NCBI RefSeq assembly: GCF_028288185.1
Contig: NZ_JAQBOF010000012.1
Location: 62,001-126,000 of the forward strand
Length of the DNA: 64,000 bases
From: Mucilaginibacter sp.
GTDB lineage: Bacteria > Bacteroidota > Bacteroidia > Sphingobacteriales > Sphingobacteriaceae
Reading direction: 5' to 3'
The first letter of the stretch is position 1, and each line of letters opens with the position of its first letter. The position numbers and the translations under genes are program-made. The notes beneath the pieces are model-generated. The model saw only the letters and a program-made list of their open reading frames with translations, ran no database searches and was not told where the DNA came from. This document shows positions 26,711-35,408 of this stretch, piece after piece.

Positions 26711-27661
26711 CTAATCCTTCTTATTACCACCCCCAAAAACAGAGAAGTGTACATAACGTTTAGGATTAGCCTTCAGATCAAGAAACAATAAGTTAAGGTT
26801 ATCAGACGCGGATTGTAGATTTTTATACAGTTTATCATCATTCAATAATAAACCCATAGAGCCTTTATTACTGTTGATATTGGCCATAGTGGCTTGCAGA
26901 TCGGCCACGGCTTTATTCGTATTTTCTAATGTTTGTTTAATGTTTGCGTTAGCCAGATCGCCGCTAAATTTCTGGAAATTTGCAGTAACATTATTCAACC
27001 CGGCTGTACTAACCTTTAAATTACCGGATACAATTTCGGCATTAGTTAAAATACCGTTAATGTGTCCACTTTGTGTAGCCACCAGTTCATCAATTTTCTT
27101 GGTGGTACCTTCTAAAGTTTGTAAAGAATTGGCAATACTTGCAAAGCTGCGATCCACATTTTTTTGAAAATTCGGGTTCAGTATTTTATTGATAGAAGCC
27201 AGGGACGAATCCAGCTTGGTCATTAAGTTTTCGGCCTTGGTTTGTATTGGCTGTAAACTTTCTGCTAAACTTCCTTGAATATCCGCACGTAGGGTGTCTT
27301 TGTTTTCGGCTAATTGTTTACTATCGCCTAACAAAAACACAATTGCCTTACTTCCCAAAAGATCGGTGCTTACCAATTTAGCTAACGTGTTAACAGGTAC
27401 CTTATATTCGTCTTTAATTTTAAACTCGACAGTGGTGCGGCCATCCGGTTTTAACTCCATTTTAGAAATGTGCCCTATCTGGAACCCGTTTACCAATACT
27501 GGTTTTGAAACCGTAAGTCCGTCGACACTTTTATAAATTGCGTAATATTTATTAGAGCCGCCAAATACATCATTGCCTTTTAAAAAGCTATATCCTAATA
27601 TTAATACAGCAATGGCAATAGTGGTGAGTGCGCCTATTTTAGTCTCGTTTGATATATTCAT
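26711..27661 (-). CDS. MlaD/MCE family lipid-transport substrate-binding protein
   Basis: A 316-residue protein with one N-terminal membrane anchor (about 11-27) and an MCE domain at about 35-115 (KYYAIYKSVDGLTVSKPVLV, VLVNGFQIGHISKM). A long helical C-terminal region follows. MCE proteins form hexamers in the periplasm and carry phospholipids with an ABC transporter. The MlaE and MlaF genes are not in this window. It lies downstream of the amidase on the same strand, and the TAG stop joins a repeat word. Confidence 0.9.
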   Translation of the reverse strand: MNISNETKIGALTTIAIAVLILGYSFLKGNDVFGGSNKYYAIYKSVDGLTVSKPVLVNGFQIGHISKMELKPDGRTTVEFKIKDEYKVPVNTLAKLVSTDLLGSKAIVFLLGDSKQLAENKDTLRADIQGSLAESLQPIQTKAENLMTKLDSSLASINKILNPNFQKNVDRSFASIANSLQTLEGTTKKIDELVATQSGHINGILTNAEIVSGNLKVSTAGLNNVTANFQKFSGDLANANIKQTLENTNKAVADLQATMANINSNKGSMGLLLNDDKLYKNLQSASDNLNLLFLDLKANPKRYVHFSVFGGGNKKD

Positions 27662-27719
27662 GTGATAATGTTGTGATGCGTGTAATGGGTTGATATTTTT
27701 TTCACATCCTTATAACCAA

Positions 27720-28640
27720 TTATTTTACTACTTGTTCTACTTCGTCCTTATAATTCTTTAACGCTCTTACAAGTGTACTTACAATTTCATCCTGGCCTTT
27801 TTCAGAATTTAAGTACGCTTCATCATCCGGATTATTGATATATCCGGTTTCGACTAATACTGCAGGCATGGCGCTATGGCAAAGTACTAAAACGCCTTGT
27901 TCTCTTATCCCTTCGCTTTGCCTGCCATCAGTTTCAGTAAACTCGGTATTAATAAGGTTGGCCAAATGTATGCTTCGTTGCCTGAACTTGCTTTTATATT
28001 GGTTGATCAATATGATTGATTCGGGATCGTTAGGGTCTAAGCCTGCATTCATTTCGGCACCTTCGCCTTCTCCTTCGCTGCCTTCCAATTGATTCTTACT
28101 TATGGCTTTTTCTTCTTCGCGGGTGCGATGCAAACCATAAACCAATAATAAAACGCCTTTTCCAGAGCGATTTGGCACTCTTACCGATTTATAAATAGCT
28201 CTGCCATGTTTATGCCCTACAACCTCGCGTACAACCCTGTCTGAAAGTGAATTACAATGTAACGAAATAAATAGATCGCCTCTGTTCTCGTTAGCTATCT
28301 CTGACCTGCGTTCCCACGAAACATCATCTTCTGTCGATCGGGTAAGTACGACCTTTACTTTATTCAGCTCTTTTTCTATCGCTTTCTGCAATTTTAATGC
28401 GATTGCAAGCGTTACACCTCTTTCGGTAGAAAATGAACCTGATGCACCATGTGAAAAATGGCCCGTGCCGGTAGGAGCGCCGCCATGCCCCGCATCAACA
28501 ATAATGGTTTTTAGTTTAAAACCTTTATTTACAACGGTATCATTTTTTGCCGGAGTAATTATTGTGAAGGAAAATAACGAAAAGCAAACCGGTAATGCCA
28601 ATAATCCAAAAATCAATCTTTTCAATGCTTTATTTTTCAT
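27720..28640 (-). CDS. N-acetylmuramoyl-L-alanine amidase (Amidase_3)
   Basis: A 306-residue zinc amidase that cuts the bond between MurNAc and L-Ala in peptidoglycan during cell separation. An N-terminal hydrophobic segment (9-29) exports it to the periplasm. The zinc ligands fit the family: H52 in DAGHGG, E73 in STERGVTL, and the histidine of FISLHCNS; the catalytic Glu is in AVLVETGYINN. An insert rich in Glu and Gly (about 180-200) lies mid-domain. It diverges from the LptD-like gene across 52 bp and is followed by the MlaD-like gene. Confidence 0.93.
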   Translation of the reverse strand: MKNKALKRLIFGLLALPVCFSLFSFTIITPAKNDTVVNKGFKLKTIIVDAGHGGAPTGTGHFSHGASGSFSTERGVTLAIALKLQKAIEKELNKVKVVLTRSTEDDVSWERRSEIANENRGDLFISLHCNSLSDRVVREVVGHKHGRAIYKSVRVPNRSGKGVLLLVYGLHRTREEEKAISKNQLEGSEGEGEGAEMNAGLDPNDPESIILINQYKSKFRQRSIHLANLINTEFTETDGRQSEGIREQGVLVLCHSAMPAVLVETGYINNPDDEAYLNSEKGQDEIVSTLVRALKNYKDEVEQVVK

Positions 28641-28668
28641 TATTTTTGAACGCTGTTAACTATATCTG

Positions 28669-28676
28669 CAAAAATA
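28669..28676 (-). promoter_or_regulatory. Putative -7 box of the amidase gene
   Basis: On the minus strand TATTTTTG matches TAnnTTTG, 28 nt before the amidase ATG. It lies in the 52-bp gap shared with the divergent LptD-like gene. Confidence 0.45.
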
Positions 28677-28692
28677 CTATTCATACTCAATT

Positions 28693-31449
28693 TTGAAATT
28701 CATCAACTTAATTTTTTTATTTGCAATTATTTTAATGGTAAACATAATAGCTTATGCTCATAAAAGCAAAGCTGTTATTAATATAAATAAACTTGTTGCA
28801 GATACAATAATACCGCTTGATCAGTATAAATATTCTAAACTTCCTAAATATAAACAAACTAAACCAACTTCGGCATTAAAAGGCGATACCACTAAACCTA
28901 AAAACGATACAAACAAAAAGGTTATTGCAACAGATACCACAAAAAATAACTCAAACCTTGATGCAGAAATAAAAGATCTTGCCGATTCAAGCTATAATGA
29001 TGTTAAAACAGGTATAAGCTATCGTATTGGTAACGCGCGTGTAACCTATGGCGATTTTGAGTTGGATGCCGAGTATATCCGGATTGACAGAAAGAAACAT
29101 TTGATATTTGCCAGCGGGATGAAAGACCCCAAAACCCATCGTTATATAGGCCGGCCAATTTCCAAACAAGGTAAAGACGCGCCGTTAACATCCGATTCGT
29201 TATTGTTTAATTATGAAACAAAGAAAGGGTTGGTATATAATGTTAATACCCGGCAGGAAGAGAATTACATTTCGCACGGGCAGGCTAAAAAATTGAATGA
29301 AGATGAAGTTGCCTACCACAATATTATTTTTAGCGCCTGCGATAAGCCCGACCCCGATTATGGTATAGTTATTACCCGTGGCATTGGCGAAAAAAAGAAG
29401 ATAATTTCGGGTCCCGCGTATTTGATGATCGAAGGGATACCTTTGCCCATAGGTTTACCTTTTGGCTTTTTCCCTAAAACAGATACCCGGTCATCAGGTG
29501 TGTTATTGCCAACTTTTGGTGAAGATGCTACCTTAGGTTTTTTCCTTAGGGACTTTGGTTATTACATAGGTTTAAGCGATTATGCCGATCTAACAAACCT
29601 GGGCACTTATTACTCAAACGGATCATACGAAGTAAGCAGCGCACTCGATTACATGAAAAGGTACAAGTATAACGGTAACCTTACGCTAAGCTACGGATCA
29701 CATAATTACGGTTTGGCCGGCGACCCGCCAAGACGCGATTTTCACATAGCGTGGCAACATAGCCAAAACCCAAGTGCTAGTCCGGGTAGCACGTTTAGCG
29801 CGTCTGTAAATGCGGGTACATCAAGTTTTTATCAAAATAACCCGGCATCAACAGGATATAATTTACAGCAACTTACGCAAAATGCATTGCGCTCAAGTAT
29901 ATCCTATTCAAAAACCTGGGCAGGTACGCCTTTTAACCTTACCACCAGTATTTCGCATAGCCAGGACCTTACGCAAAAAACAGTGTCGCTGGAATTGCCG
30001 AATGTGAATTTTAGCATGGCAAGTATAAACCCGTTTGATAAAAAAGACCGGGTTGATGAGCAAAAATGGTATCAGAAAATAACGGTGGCTTATAACATGG
30101 CAGCAACTAATAAGCTAAACAATGTGCCCGAAACCGAATTGTTTAAGAGTGAGACCCTAACCAAAAGAATGCAAAACGGCATTCAGCATCAAATACCGGT
30201 TGGTATAAACTTTAATTTGCTTAACTATTTTCAGTTTAATATGAGCGCTAACTATACCGAGCGCTGGTATTTTCAATCTATAAATGAACATTATGCCAGG
30301 GCCGACTCATTAGTTACTGATACTGTACCGGGCTTTAAAAGGGTAGGCAACTATAACCTTAGCGCCGGTTTATCCACAAAGGTATATGGTACGATAAACT
30401 TTAAGAACAGCAAATTAAAAGCTATACGCCACGTAATGACACCTAGTATAGGTTTTAGTTATTCGCCTGATTATTCAGGATTTGACAGGCCTTACAATAG
30501 GTTAATTGTAAGTAATGCTACTATACCATATCCGGTGGTTAGTACACGTTATTCAATCTATAATAGTTCTGTTTACGGCGGGCCGGGTGGCGGCAGGCAG
30601 GCAGGTATAAATTTCAGCCTTGATAATAACCTGGAGGCAAAGGTTAGGGCTAAAAGTACGGATACATCGCAAGTGGATAAAAAAATTGAATTGCTGCAAA
30701 GCTTAGCAATTTCGGCATCATATAATTTCGCTGCCGATTCTTTTAAATTGAGCCAAATTTCTGTTTCGGGCCATAATGGCTTTTTTCATGATAAGATAAA
30801 CGTAACGTTTAGCGCCGGTTTTGACCCATATGTTACCAGGGTATTTGATACTATTAGTCACGGGCAAATCTCAAGTTATCAAAGACAGTATAATCATTAT
30901 ACTTTCCAGGATGGAAAACTGCCCAAGCTTACAAGTTTTAGTTTTTCGGTAAGCGGTAGTTTAAACCCGGCAGTGTTTCATCCTATACCGGAAAACGGCA
31001 GTAATAACTATGCAAACAATCCTAATACGTTGGCAAACGCGACGCCGCAGCAACGACAAAGCCTGGCGCTGTTAAATAGCGACCCAAGCGCGTATGTGGA
31101 TTTTAATATACCCTGGAACCTGGTTGTTAATTATAATTTTACTTACAGTGATAGTTATTTATCCAGCACAAGAGCTAATACAGTAATGCTAAGCGGCGAT
31201 TTAAGCATTACCCCAAAATGGAAAATACAATTTAATACTAACTATGATTTACAGGCGCGCCAATTAAGCAGCGCTACCTCATTTGCCATCTATCGCGACC
31301 TGCATTGTTGGGATCTTTCTATACAATGGCTGCCATTTGGATATTATAAATCATACAATGTTACTTTAAAGGTAAAATCGGCTATTTTACAGGCATTAAA
31401 ATTGAGTAAAAGAAGCGACTATACCAGTAACGCAAATTTCAATCAGTAA
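28693..31449 (+). CDS. lptD: LptD-like outer-membrane LPS assembly protein
   Basis: A 918-residue outer-membrane protein with a signal peptide, a jelly-roll OstA/LptD-type domain at about 105-230 (YGDFELDAEYIRIDRKK) and a long beta-barrel ending at the C-terminus. LptD inserts lipopolysaccharide into the outer leaflet; the Bacteroidota proteins are annotated as putative LptD by homology. The start is TTG at 28693: an upstream stop at 28657 and the need for the KFINLIFLF signal peptide rule out other starts, the first ATG (28735) falling inside the signal peptide. cinA follows after 3 nt. Confidence 0.88.
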   Translation: MKFINLIFLFAIILMVNIIAYAHKSKAVININKLVADTIIPLDQYKYSKLPKYKQTKPTSALKGDTTKPKNDTNKKVIATDTTKNNSNLDAEIKDLADSSYNDVKTGISYRIGNARVTYGDFELDAEYIRIDRKKHLIFASGMKDPKTHRYIGRPISKQGKDAPLTSDSLLFNYETKKGLVYNVNTRQEENYISHGQAKKLNEDEVAYHNIIFSACDKPDPDYGIVITRGIGEKKKIISGPAYLMIEGIPLPIGLPFGFFPKTDTRSSGVLLPTFGEDATLGFFLRDFGYYIGLSDYADLTNLGTYYSNGSYEVSSALDYMKRYKYNGNLTLSYGSHNYGLAGDPPRRDFHIAWQHSQNPSASPGSTFSASVNAGTSSFYQNNPASTGYNLQQLTQNALRSSISYSKTWAGTPFNLTTSISHSQDLTQKTVSLELPNVNFSMASINPFDKKDRVDEQKWYQKITVAYNMAATNKLNNVPETELFKSETLTKRMQNGIQHQIPVGINFNLLNYFQFNMSANYTERWYFQSINEHYARADSLVTDTVPGFKRVGNYNLSAGLSTKVYGTINFKNSKLKAIRHVMTPSIGFSYSPDYSGFDRPYNRLIVSNATIPYPVVSTRYSIYNSSVYGGPGGGRQAGINFSLDNNLEAKVRAKSTDTSQVDKKIELLQSLAISASYNFAADSFKLSQISVSGHNGFFHDKINVTFSAGFDPYVTRVFDTISHGQISSYQRQYNHYTFQDGKLPKLTSFSFSVSGSLNPAVFHPIPENGSNNYANNPNTLANATPQQRQSLALLNSDPSAYVDFNIPWNLVVNYNFTYSDSYLSSTRANTVMLSGDLSITPKWKIQFNTNYDLQARQLSSATSFAIYRDLHCWDLSIQWLPFGYYKSYNVTLKVKSAILQALKLSKRSDYTSNANFNQ

Positions 31450-31452
31450 AAA

Positions 31453-32697
31453 ATGTTTGCAGAAATAATAACCATAGGCGATGAAATATTAATAGGGCAG
31501 ATTGTTGATACCAACTCTGCATGGATGGCGCAGCAGTTAAATAATGCAGGTATCCGCGTAAAGCAAATCTCATCCGTGTCTGACGATAAGCAGCATATCC
31601 TTACCGCGTTGGCCGAGGCCGCTTCAAGGGCGGATATTATTTTAATTACCGGTGGCTTAGGGCCGACCAAAGACGATATCACCAAAAATACACTTGCCGA
31701 ATATTTTGGCGTTGGCATGGTTGAAAATGAAGCAGCGCTTAACAACGTGTTGCGCATTTTTGAAAAGTATACGCGGCCCATGCTCGAAATTAACCGGCTG
31801 CAAGCCCAGGTACCTGCAAATTGCGAGATTATCGCAAATAAAAACGGTACCGCGCCGGGTATGTGGTTTAATGAAGACGGTAAGATATATGTATCCATGC
31901 CGGGTGTACCGTTCGAGATGATGTATATGATGGAGGAAGAGGTTGTGCCTAAACTGCAATCGTTATTTAAATTGCCGGTTATCATCCACAAAACTATTTT
32001 AACGGTAGGCGAGGGCGAATCATTTTTGGCTAATAAAATTGCTGATATTGAAGATTCATTACCTGTACATATTAAATTGGCTTACCTGCCCAAGTTAGGA
32101 CAAGTACGTTTGCGTTTAAGCGGATATGGAGAAGATGAGGCCGCCTTAACAGAAGATATTAATAAATATGCATCAAAAATAATTGAGCGTGTAGGTGATT
32201 TTGTAGTTGCCGAAGAGGATATACCGCTTGAAAAAGCGATACTTAACTATATGACCGGGAAGGGCCTAACTCTTTCTGTAGCCGAAAGTTGTACGGGCGG
32301 TTATATATCGCATTTGTTTACCCAGCATGCCGGTTCGTCAAAAGTGTTTTTTGGCGGGGCGGTTTCTTATTCGTACGAATTAAAAGAAAGCATACTGGGT
32401 GTAAAAAATGAAACCCTATGGCAATACGGCGCGGTAAGCGAAGAAACCGTTACCGAAATGGCAGAGGGCGCGTTACTTAATTTCAAATCGGATTACGCCA
32501 TTGCCGTAACCGGAATTGCCGGCCCTGATGGCGGCTTGCCCGACAAGCCTGTAGGAACCGTATGGATTGCGGTGGCATCTGCAAAAAAAACTGTTAAAAA
32601 GAAATTCACATTTGGCAGTAAAAGGCAGCAAAACATCGAAAGGAGCGCTATAAGCGCATTATTTATGTTGAATACTTTACTCAAGGATGTTGACTAA
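31453..32697 (+). CDS. cinA: CinA-like protein (competence/damage inducible)
   Basis: A 414-residue two-domain protein. The N-terminal MoCF/COG1058 domain (GDEILIGQIVDTNS, TGGLGPTKDD) is an ADP-ribose pyrophosphatase in studied members. The C-terminal CinA domain, with AESCTGGYISH, FFGGAVSYSYELK and VTGIAGPDGG, is the nicotinamide mononucleotide deamidase of NAD recycling. The ATG lies 3 nt after the lptD-like stop, so they share a transcript. Confidence 0.93.
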   Translation: MFAEIITIGDEILIGQIVDTNSAWMAQQLNNAGIRVKQISSVSDDKQHILTALAEAASRADIILITGGLGPTKDDITKNTLAEYFGVGMVENEAALNNVLRIFEKYTRPMLEINRLQAQVPANCEIIANKNGTAPGMWFNEDGKIYVSMPGVPFEMMYMMEEEVVPKLQSLFKLPVIIHKTILTVGEGESFLANKIADIEDSLPVHIKLAYLPKLGQVRLRLSGYGEDEAALTEDINKYASKIIERVGDFVVAEEDIPLEKAILNYMTGKGLTLSVAESCTGGYISHLFTQHAGSSKVFFGGAVSYSYELKESILGVKNETLWQYGAVSEETVTEMAEGALLNFKSDYAIAVTGIAGPDGGLPDKPVGTVWIAVASAKKTVKKKFTFGSKRQQNIERSAISALFMLNTLLKDVD

Positions 32698-32721
32698 CTA
32701 GCTAACATTTCTCTAATTTTG
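32690..32721 (+). promoter_or_regulatory. Putative promoter of the E2 gene
   Basis: TTGAC at 32690-32694 and TAATTTTG at 32714-32721 match -33 and -7 elements at about 19-20 bp spacing. The -7 box ends 23 nt before the ATG at 32745. The -33 region overlaps the cinA stop. Confidence 0.55.
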
Positions 32722-32744
32722 ACCAAAGAACTATATTTTATTGT

Positions 32745-34211
32745 ATGGCTAAATATCAGCTATTATTGCCGAAGATGGGGGAGAGTGTTGCGGAAGCGAC
32801 CATAATTAAATGGATAAAAAATCCAGGTGATTATATTGAGGCCGATGATGCAGTAATGGAAATCGCTACTGATAAAGTCGACTCTGAAGTCCCATCACCT
32901 GTTTCGGGAAGACTAGTTGAACAACGTTGTAAAGAAGACGAAGTTGTACAGGTAGGGGCCGTTATAGCCATTATTGAAACGGATGAGCCTGAACAAGCGC
33001 CAACACCGCAAGCCGCGCCCGCGCCGCAACCGGTAGCAACACCACAACCGCCGCCTGTTGCCGCACCGCAACAAACTGATCAGACGCCGGTAGTACAACA
33101 GCAGCCACAAACTATTCCGGGTACCGAGCAATTGGCACAAAGAAGCCAAGCGCCCGCCCCTCAACAAGATTTTAAAAGCGAATCAAGATTTTATTCGCCT
33201 TTAGTAAAACATATAGCACAACAGGAAAACATTAGCATTAATGAGCTAGACCGCATACACGGTAGTGGTGCCGAAGGCCGTTTAACAAAAGATGACCTGT
33301 TAAATTACATACGTAATAGGGTAGCTGATCCTGTACAACAGCAGCCTGCTGCATCGCCACAGCGACCAATTCAACAACCTTCAGCAACAGCGTCTCAACC
33401 AGCATCAGCTGCTCAACCACATGCCGCTGCTGAAGCACCAAAGCAAGCTCAGCAGGCAGTGCCAAAGGGCGAGCCTGCTAAACCCGCCACATCAACATCA
33501 GGTGTTGATGAAATTATAGAAATGGACAGGATGCGTCGCCTCATAGCCGACCACATGGTGATGAGTAAGCACACCTCGCCACACGTTACCTCGTTTGTTG
33601 AGGCTGACGTAACCAGCCTGGTATTATGGCGCGAAAAAATAAAGAACAGCTTTGAAAAACGCGAAGGTGAAAAAATAACTTTCACCCCCATATTTATTGA
33701 GGCCGTAGTTAAGGCTATTAAAGATTACCCAATGATCAACGTATCCGTAAACGGTACGCAGATTATTAAAAAAGCCGCTATAAATATCAGCATGGCAACG
33801 GCTTTACCAAACGGTAATTTAATTGTACCGGTAATTAAAAAGGCGGATGAGTTAAACCTGCTTGGCCTTACCAAAGCGGTCAATGACCTTGCTAAAAAAG
33901 CGCGTACCGGCAAATTACAGCCCGATGATGTTAAGGATGGTACTTTTACCATTACTAACGTTGGTACATTTGGTAACGTAATGGGTACGCCTATAATTAA
34001 CCAGCCACAGGTGGCTATATTGGCTGTAGGAGCGATTAAAAAGAAGCCCGCCGTTATTGAAACTGCCGAAGGTGATGTAATAGCTATCAGGCACATGATG
34101 TTCCTTTCGCTATCTTATGACCATAGGGTAGTAGATGGTATGTTGGGCGGTACGTTTTTAAGTCGCATAGCACATTACCTTGAAAACTGGGACGCTGACA
34201 AAGATGTGTAG
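32745..34211 (+). CDS. 2-oxoacid dehydrogenase complex E2 (dihydrolipoamide acyltransferase)
   Basis: A 488-residue E2 core subunit that transfers acyl groups from lipoamide to CoA in a pyruvate or branched-chain 2-oxoacid dehydrogenase complex. The single lipoyl domain carries lysine K44 in ATDKVDS. A Pro/Gln/Ala-rich hinge follows (about 85-145), then an E1/E3-binding domain (about 148-186, FYSPLVKHIA), a second Gln/Ala/Pro hinge, and the catalytic domain with SLSYDHRVVDG near the C-terminus. The E1 and E3 genes are not adjacent. Which acyl group it handles cannot be decided; branched-chain type is plausible. Confidence 0.93.
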   Translation: MAKYQLLLPKMGESVAEATIIKWIKNPGDYIEADDAVMEIATDKVDSEVPSPVSGRLVEQRCKEDEVVQVGAVIAIIETDEPEQAPTPQAAPAPQPVATPQPPPVAAPQQTDQTPVVQQQPQTIPGTEQLAQRSQAPAPQQDFKSESRFYSPLVKHIAQQENISINELDRIHGSGAEGRLTKDDLLNYIRNRVADPVQQQPAASPQRPIQQPSATASQPASAAQPHAAAEAPKQAQQAVPKGEPAKPATSTSGVDEIIEMDRMRRLIADHMVMSKHTSPHVTSFVEADVTSLVLWREKIKNSFEKREGEKITFTPIFIEAVVKAIKDYPMINVSVNGTQIIKKAAINISMATALPNGNLIVPVIKKADELNLLGLTKAVNDLAKKARTGKLQPDDVKDGTFTITNVGTFGNVMGTPIINQPQVAILAVGAIKKKPAVIETAEGDVIAIRHMMFLSLSYDHRVVDGMLGGTFLSRIAHYLENWDADKDV

Positions 34212-34312
34212 CTTCATAAAAAATCTTCTCCACATTCCAAACAACCGGCTCTGTTTTGTAGTTTAAGCAATAGAGGCCGCGTGATGCTGTCCATTACTTA
34301 ACTACAACTACC

Positions 34313-34657
34313 ATGGAAAATTATGAAACCTTAGTGGATGCCACTAATGATTTGATGAAAAGAGGATATACGGCTAATTTAAGTATGGAAGGCGATACCA
34401 TCGATGACAAATCCAAGGATATACATATGACGGCTGATGATTTCTCGATAGATGAGTTTTATCGCTTCGAAGGTGCCAGCAACCCGGCAGATACGTCTAT
34501 AGTGTATGCCGTAAGCTCGCCAAAATATCATTTAAAAGGTATTATTGTAAACGCCTATGGTACTTATGCTAATGATAGTTCATCGGCTATTCAAGCCAAA
34601 TTACATCATTATATGGTAAGCAACAACCTGCACGGCAGCGATAGGCCATCAGCATAA
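34313..34657 (+). CDS. Small hypothetical protein
   Basis: A 114-residue soluble protein starting MENYETLVDATNDLMKRGY. Similar short Bacteroidota proteins are sometimes labelled phosphoribosylpyrophosphate synthetase in databases, but there is no PRPP-binding motif here and I would not carry that name over. It is probably a conserved cytosolic protein of unknown function. It is convergent with the next gene, and the two stops bracket a TTTCGGAT element. Confidence 0.75.
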   Translation: MENYETLVDATNDLMKRGYTANLSMEGDTIDDKSKDIHMTADDFSIDEFYRFEGASNPADTSIVYAVSSPKYHLKGIIVNAYGTYANDSSSAIQAKLHHYMVSNNLHGSDRPSA

Positions 34658-34660
34658 TTT

Positions 34661-34746
34661 GAATTTCGGATTTTGAATTTTCGATTTCGGATTTGGTTAT
34701 TAAATAATTTATAAATCCGAAATTCGATATCCGAAATTCGATATTT
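34661..34746. repeat. TTTCGGAT inverted repeat (copy B)
   Basis: Arms 34661-34694 and 34713-34746 are inverted copies made of TTTCGGAT and TTCGATTTCGG words around an AT-rich spacer. The left arm starts 3 nt after the TAA of the upstream gene, and the right arm merges with the TAA of the convergent downstream gene. It probably acts as a two-way terminator. Confidence 0.8.
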
Positions 34747-35294
34747 TACAGTTCCTTCAACAACTTCTTGCCCCGTGTCTGTATAGCAGCAGTACCATCT
34801 CGCATCAAAAACTGTAACTGGTTAGCAAGTTCTTCTGCAACCCAATCATACCTATACCTTAAATTAAACAACGCTTCGGCGGCAAATACCTTTACGGCTA
34901 TTTTTATTTGGGGGGCTATCATCCAGTCAAACAGTTGCTCTACTATTTGTTCAAGGTCAATAGTTTGCACTTTATCTTTTATTATTTGTGGGGCTTTAGG
35001 ATCGGTAATGTGCATTACAATTTTTGCATAATGCCTTTTACTGCCGGCGGCTTTTATTACTTCCATTTTTGATAACAGGTATTCCAGGTCGTGGAGGTAA
35101 ATTTCGGGATCCTGTAAAAATACATTCTCTAATATCCATGTGGCACGGAAAGCAATATTGGGTTCGGGATGCAGGGTAATGTCTATAAGGTCGCGCAAGT
35201 TAAATCTTCTCTCTGTCAATATCTTACCCAACTCCAGTACTTTTACTTTACCTATGGTGTCAGTAATTTGTTTAATGAGTTGGGTTTGATCCAT
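34746..35294 (-). CDS. Hypothetical helical (HEAT-like) protein
   Basis: A 182-residue, all-helical, soluble protein with repeated motifs of the form FRATWILENVFLQDP and VFAAEALFNLRYRYDW that look like HEAT/ARM repeats. No enzymatic motif is visible; protein-protein contact is the likely role. It is a single gene, convergent with the small hypothetical gene and divergent from the M16 pair. Confidence 0.78.
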   Translation of the reverse strand: MDQTQLIKQITDTIGKVKVLELGKILTERRFNLRDLIDITLHPEPNIAFRATWILENVFLQDPEIYLHDLEYLLSKMEVIKAAGSKRHYAKIVMHITDPKAPQIIKDKVQTIDLEQIVEQLFDWMIAPQIKIAVKVFAAEALFNLRYRYDWVAEELANQLQFLMRDGTAAIQTRGKKLLKEL

Positions 35295-35369
35295 AATAGG
35301 CTGATATGCTGTACGAAACGAAAATAAAAAATATACGCTGTTCAGACTAATAGAAATTATCTAAAATCA

Positions 35370-35377
35370 TACATTTG
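35370..35377 (+). promoter_or_regulatory. Putative -7 box of the M16 operon
   Basis: TACATTTG matches TAnnTTTG, 31 nt before the ATG at 35409. No clear -33 element is seen. Confidence 0.45.
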
Positions 35378-35408
35378 CTCACTAATTTTTATAACGAATA
35401 ACATATAC

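Noticed and set aside
34313..34657. Label as phosphoribosylpyrophosphate synthetase
   Set aside because: At 114 residues, without a PRPP loop or ATP motif, the database-style name is not supported.
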